From NCBI GenBank assembly GCA_910592005.1, contig CAJVPP010002937.1, positions 1 through 13,088 of the forward strand: DNA of 13,088 bases, given 5' to 3'. Source of the stretch: Funneliformis mosseae (taxonomy: Eukaryota > Glomeromycota > Glomeromycetes > Glomerales > Glomeraceae). The position numbers and the translations under genes were made by a program. Shown here piece after piece: positions 9,841 through 13,088 of the stretch. The stretch's first letter is position 1. Each line of letters starts with the position of its first letter. The notes below the pieces were generated by a model that was given only the letters and a program-made list of their open reading frames with translations, was not told the origin of the DNA and searched no databases.

Positions 9841-11755
9841 ATATTATTAACCTTTTTCTTAAAAGCATCATAGAGAGATACATTATCTTCTATCATTAGA
9901 TGTTATTAAAACAAAGTACTTTATAAACTTTGAAGTATATAGGAATAATAATAAGCTTTTCTTTTAATAAATCAATATTTTGTCTTATTTCTTCTTTTGT
10001 ATTATCAGGTGTCAAATTTTTTTCTAAAAGCTGATTAATCTGTATGAAATATGTTCTAATATTATAATATTTTATACCATATTTAGCACCTTTATTATGT
10101 TTTATCTTATAATACTTTTGTATTTACTTTTTATCTACAATAGGTTATATTAAATACCAGTATATATTAGTAATTACGTAAATATAATAAATGTGAATAA
10201 TATTTTGCATATGTATTATCAGATATTTTAATCAAAAACAAGAACAGTCACACATAGCTAGAAGGTAGTAAAAATCCTCAATATCTGAAAGAATTTTCTA
10301 ATAACATCACTCTTCTAGACTGATATTTCCTGACCTTAGTAATAATATACCAAAGTTATATCTTTTATAACTATCGTAGTTTTATCAATCAAAGCAATTT
10401 ATATATCATAATTTCATCTATTATTACTAATTTCTGATAAAATCTCTAAAACCTTTAATTTTCATTTAAAATTTTCTATTTTTATTAACTATGACCTAAT
10501 CACTCATTATACTATTCTTCTAACATATTTGTATAGGGGTAAATTATTTTTATTCATTATATGATATATAACAGTAGCAGAGCATATAGCGTCAAAAGAT
10601 CCTTTTAACAAAAGAGTTTTAATATTAGCAATTAAATTTGTCATAATAAAAATTTGTTAGTAGTCTAATAATATATCTTAGCAACTTGAACTAAAAATTT
10701 TGTATACTTGCTCTTTTAAATGATTCTATTTTATGTCTCTTTTAACTCGTATTAATGTTGGAAAAAAGATAGAAGAAATATGCAAGGTACTTTACACTAA
10801 AATTTTATGTTTAAGAGTAAAACATGTAAAATATGTATTATAGATCTTAATATTGCAAAGATATTAAGAAATATACATATATATACTTTTTTTATTTCAC
10901 TTATTCGATTACTCAGTAATAAAGTTCTAGTAATAATATATAAATATACTCTGGTCAGAATCTAATAGCTATAGCTTTAGAGAAAATAAACTCATAAATA
11001 CTATTCACTAGAAAAAAATTTGAAATATTTTTTGGGATTGATTTCTTATATATAAAAATTAATTTGTTACACAAGTAGTCACATAGAGTTATAGATGATT
11101 TGTGATATATCACTTATTATATCATATATACTTTAACAAGAATCAAAAATATGCTAATTTATGTTATACATACTAATATGCATTGTAGCTGAATAATAAA
11201 TTATTTGGTCTTAAAGAAATCCTATCAGAAAAAAAATAGCTAATTGAATATATTTATAGAGTTTTTTTTGTAAAAAATATATTTTATAGCTTTATGTTTA
11301 TATAAAATACTGATTATGTTATTGTTAACTTTTTGAGGATACTTTAGTCATGCTTTATGACTATACCACCAGTCTCTAGATAGTGAAGTATAGATATTTG
11401 AGTCAACTTGTCTCAACAGTTCTTTTCTGATAAACTATTTACTAATATGATTTTCTTTAATATCAAGATAATATTTGAGATTCTGTATCTATTTTATCAT
11501 AATACACTAATCAAATATACTAAAAAGAACTATATAACCTTTCTATTATAATAATTTCTTAACATATTCAAAGGTTATCCAATTTAATCAGTATGCTAAT
11601 TGAATTTATTTCTCTTCTGCCAAGTTTTAGTATTATATAAGATATAATTATATAGCATGTAAAAATAATCAGCTTTCCTACTATCTTTTATTAGTTTTTT
11701 TATTAATATAATAATAATATTCATCATAAAGAATAATATTTAAATACTTCTATCT
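9841..11755 (-). pseudogene. Long coding relic, unidentified protein
   Basis: Two minus-strand frames alternate. One (codons starting at multiples of 3) runs from about 11755 to 10330 with segments such as DSRKADYFYMLYNYI, LHYLETGGIVIKHD, SLRPNNLLFSYNAY, FFPTLIRVKRDIK, KGSFDAICSATVIYHIM (ATG at 10644) and KLKVLEILSEISNNR, broken by roughly 38 stops in 480 codons. That density is close to chance for this composition. The other frame takes over near 10380 and is much cleaner: YDSYKRYNFGILLLRSGNIS, LAMCDCSCF, YYKIKHNKGAKYGIKYYNIR, NQLLEKNLTPDNTKEEIRQN, then IDLLKEKL and FKVYKVLCFNNI, with five stops in about 155 codons and one stretch of about 75 codons without any. A further piece, MIEDNVSLYDAFKKKVNN, lies near 9898-9845 in a third frame. 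I do not recognise the protein. It may be one gene with the blocks on either side, or several. Confidence 0.5.
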
Positions 11756-12660
11756 CTCAGGAATACCATCATTCCTCACTGCTTTCCAAATTTGTTTTAC
11801 CAAAGATTCTAATCTTTTCTTGTAAATTCTATAAGCTCGCTGGATAACTACTGCATAGAAATTCTTAAACTGATAGTTAAATTATCTTGCAATTAAGAAT
11901 TGCTAAGAGTGTTTCATTAATTTTCCTGAACTTCTTGAAAATTACTTTATTAAAATAGTTATAGATTAGAGAATTTAACTCAAAATAGGCAGATCATACA
12001 TAGTATTTTGGCTAATTTTTCACAGGCAATCATTTATATAGATTATATAGTACAAAAAATAAATTGTATTTCAGTTGAAAGCAATAGTCTATAATTAAAA
12101 TATTTTTCAGTTAAACTAGTTAAACAATCATGACTTTTATTTTATCTCTCAATCTAAGCACTGTGCCTTTGACAGATTGAGATAGTTTAAGTTATTTTGT
12201 TTTGCGTATATAGATAAGATAAATATTTCACTTTCACTTATTTTATCAAATTGCGGGAAGGAATCAGATATAATTTTTTCAGGATATAATATCCCCTTCT
12301 GGTCAGAAAATTTTTCACACAGCTTCTAAAAGACAAATGAGCATACGGTAATGAAAAAATGTGTCATTTATATAAGTATTTCCTTCACATAAAAGAATAA
12401 AGGTATATTCCTTTTCTTGTTAATGATGCCATTGTTAACAAAGAACTTGTCTTTTTTATTTGCATTACATTGAATTAAATACAAGTACAGGACTTATGAT
12501 TCATATCCTATTCACTTTACTAAGAAAAATTACACTATTCTGATTTTGAGAAAGCAGATACTTCTTTTTTTTGAACCATGAGAAAAAGGGTATTTCTCGC
12601 TGGCACTTTTCACATTGCAGTATACTGTGATCCTATTTCATATTTGAGTAAAAATTATTT
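11756..12660 (-). pseudogene. IQ-motif / zinc-less N-terminal relic
   Basis: One minus-strand frame (codon starts leave remainder 1 when divided by 3) spans the block. Its first 180 codons hold about five stops: KYPFSHGSKKRSICFLKIRI, QCNANKKDKFFVNNG, KKRNIPLFFYVKEI, SDQKGILYPEKIISDSFPQF, DKISESEIFIL, LNYLNLSKAQCLD. From about 12130 to 11900 it is heavily broken, perhaps a former intron. It then reopens at 11869-11756 with FKNFYAVVIQRAYRIYKKR, LESLVKQIWKAVRND, GIPE. IQRAYRIYKKR (from 11845) resembles a calmodulin-binding IQ motif. I recall IQRAYRxYKKRPESLAKQVWExVRNDGTP in many Rhizophagus proteins; here P to L, A to V and T to I are C-to-T changes. Function is unknown. TGG codons persist (KQIW), so the stops are mutations rather than a variant code. 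Confidence 0.6.
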
Positions 12661-12764
12661 TTTTGTTAGAAAAAATAATGTGCGTAACACCTACTCATAA
12701 AATAAATTCACGTGACTTATTACGTTAACAACTTGATTTAATTTTTATCAAGGGGTGTGATTTT

Positions 12765-12854
12765 ATGGCTTCGAGTATATCATGTGATTTAAATATCTTG
12801 GCTATAACAATTCGCATTTCGCACAGTCTTTATTTGATGTTCAATATACAGTAA
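12765..12854 (+). CDS. Short open frame, doubtful
   Basis: A 29-codon frame beginning MASSISCDLNILAITIRISH and ending at TAA. It lies in the less mutated DNA, but no family is recognisable. It could be an upstream frame in a leader of the next candidate, a first exon, or chance. Confidence 0.15.
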   Translation: MASSISCDLNILAITIRISHSLYLMFNIQ

Positions 12855-12948
12855 CATTGTTGTACAATATATATATTTTATAATTCGATAATCAAAATTA
12901 AGTTCTTTAATGTACTGTACCTGCATGTGTTTTGATTTAAAACAAAAA

Positions 12949-13077
12949 ATGGAATATTTTCGTCAAATTCCGTTAAGTTGTACATGCAAAGTCTGCGTAA
13001 GTTTGTTGTCGATCGATAAAAAAGGAATTTCTATTGCTAAGATTTTTGCGCTACGTTATTTTGTTTGGATTGATTAA
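12949..13077 (+). CDS. Candidate first exon or small ORF
   Basis: A 42-codon frame starting MEYFRQIPLSCTCKVC and ending with TAA at 13075-13077. After exactly 16 codons comes GTAAGT (12997-13002), the preferred fungal 5' splice site, so the true exon may be 12949-12996 with an intron running to the window edge. Codons use G and C far more than any relic to the left, and CpG is retained (CGT, CCG, TCG, GCG). A TATA-like stretch sits about 70 bases upstream and the ATG is preceded by AACAAAAA, a reasonable fungal start context. The protein is too short to identify. It could still be noncoding promoter DNA. Confidence 0.35.
   Translation: MEYFRQIPLSCTCKVCVSLLSIDKKGISIAKIFALRYFVWID
12997..13002 (+). 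promoter_or_regulatory. Possible 5' splice donor GTAAGT
   Basis: A perfect GTAAGT in phase with the candidate exon starting at 12949. No branch point or acceptor can be seen before the window ends. Confidence 0.3.
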
Positions 13078-13088
13078 TTTCATTGTAA

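Larger units (their letters stand above)
12661..13088. other. CpG-containing, higher-GC boundary segment
   Basis: Composition differs from everything to the left: 23 of 60 bases are G or C at 12961-13020, and CpG is frequent (for example near 12682, 12711, 12722, 12771, 12813, 12819, 12961, 12972, 12996, 13010, 13014). No frame runs through it. It contains CACGTGA (12710-12716), a long TATA-like stretch ATATATATATTTTATAA (about 12867-12883) and two short plus-strand frames listed separately. It is probably the flank or promoter of a gene beyond the window. Confidence 0.5.

Noticed and set aside
12100..12370. Similarity of LNYLNLSKAQ to the LNLSKxQAELLxSRL motif of an uncharacterised animal protein family
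   Set aside because: Only about ten residues agree and the following SRLK and WRLFIDSSK blocks of that family are not found downstream.
4786..12660. A variant genetic code (TGA as Trp, or TAA/TAG as Gln)
   Set aside because: Expected Trp sites appear as TGA, TAG and TAA alike, ordinary TGG codons also occur (for example KQIW near 11790 and TWQKR near 11620), and frameshifts are present. Mutation explains this better than recoding.
12541..12660. CEKCQ zinc-finger-like string on the minus strand
   Set aside because: It occurs in a frame with more stops than the neighbouring frame chosen for this block, and no second Cys/His pair follows at a usual distance.
1..13088. Mitochondrial, apicomplexan or Dictyostelium origin suggested by the AT content
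   Set aside because: There are no mitochondrial genes, rRNA or tRNA. The Tc1 element and the remembered Glomeromycotina-type motifs fit a nuclear fungal scaffold better. The assignment remains unsearched.

Overview
The window looks like a nuclear scaffold piece from a very AT-rich fungus. The best fit is an arbuscular mycorrhizal fungus (Glomeromycotina, Rhizophagus-like). It is mostly a graveyard of mutated coding DNA, and I see no clearly intact gene. Three things support the assignment. There is a full-length but inactivated Tc1/mariner (DD34E) element, a transposon class abundant in these genomes. There are minus-strand relics with motifs I recall from families expanded in Rhizophagus: an IQRAYRxYKKR...LxKQxWxAVRNDG block, a block ending TLRNIxIVNKSLL, and an ENxKIKAxN-type coiled coil followed by RVxKLE. 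And many stop codons sit where Trp, Gln or Arg would be expected. The assignment comes from memory of these families, not from a search.

Layout. Bases 1-4611 hold no supportable gene: extremely AT-rich DNA with a purine-rich strand tract (121-420), a duplicated motif near 1511-1630, several inverted repeats, and a small MITE-like inverted repeat (4160-4269). Bases 4612-5899 are a complete Tc1 element: TA target duplication, about 34-bp inverted terminal repeats, and one plus-strand transposase pseudogene that keeps the catalytic D, D and E codons. Bases 5900-6700 are empty. A short plus-strand coding relic lies at about 6702-6937. A pyrimidine-rich, G-poor tract follows (7300-7970). From about 8100 to 12660 everything recognisable reads on the minus strand: in transcription order, a block with an IQ-like motif (about 12660-11700), a long unidentified frame-shifted block (about 11700-9900), a block of the TLRNI family (about 9840-8583), and a coiled-coil relic (about 8400-8100).

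Base composition changes sharply at the right end. I count about seven CpG in the first 8 kb and about eighteen in the last 0.93 kb. G+C is 3/60 at 121-180 and 23/60 at 12961-13020. The last 430 bases look like unmutated DNA at the edge of an AT-rich block and may hold the first exon of a gene leaving the window.

The common thread is C-to-T and G-to-A change: Trp, Gln and Arg codons became stops, Pro became Leu or Ser, and Asp became Asn. The two Tc1 terminal repeats differ almost only by transitions. This resembles RIP or deamination of methylated cytosine, but the sites are not limited to CpA or CpG.
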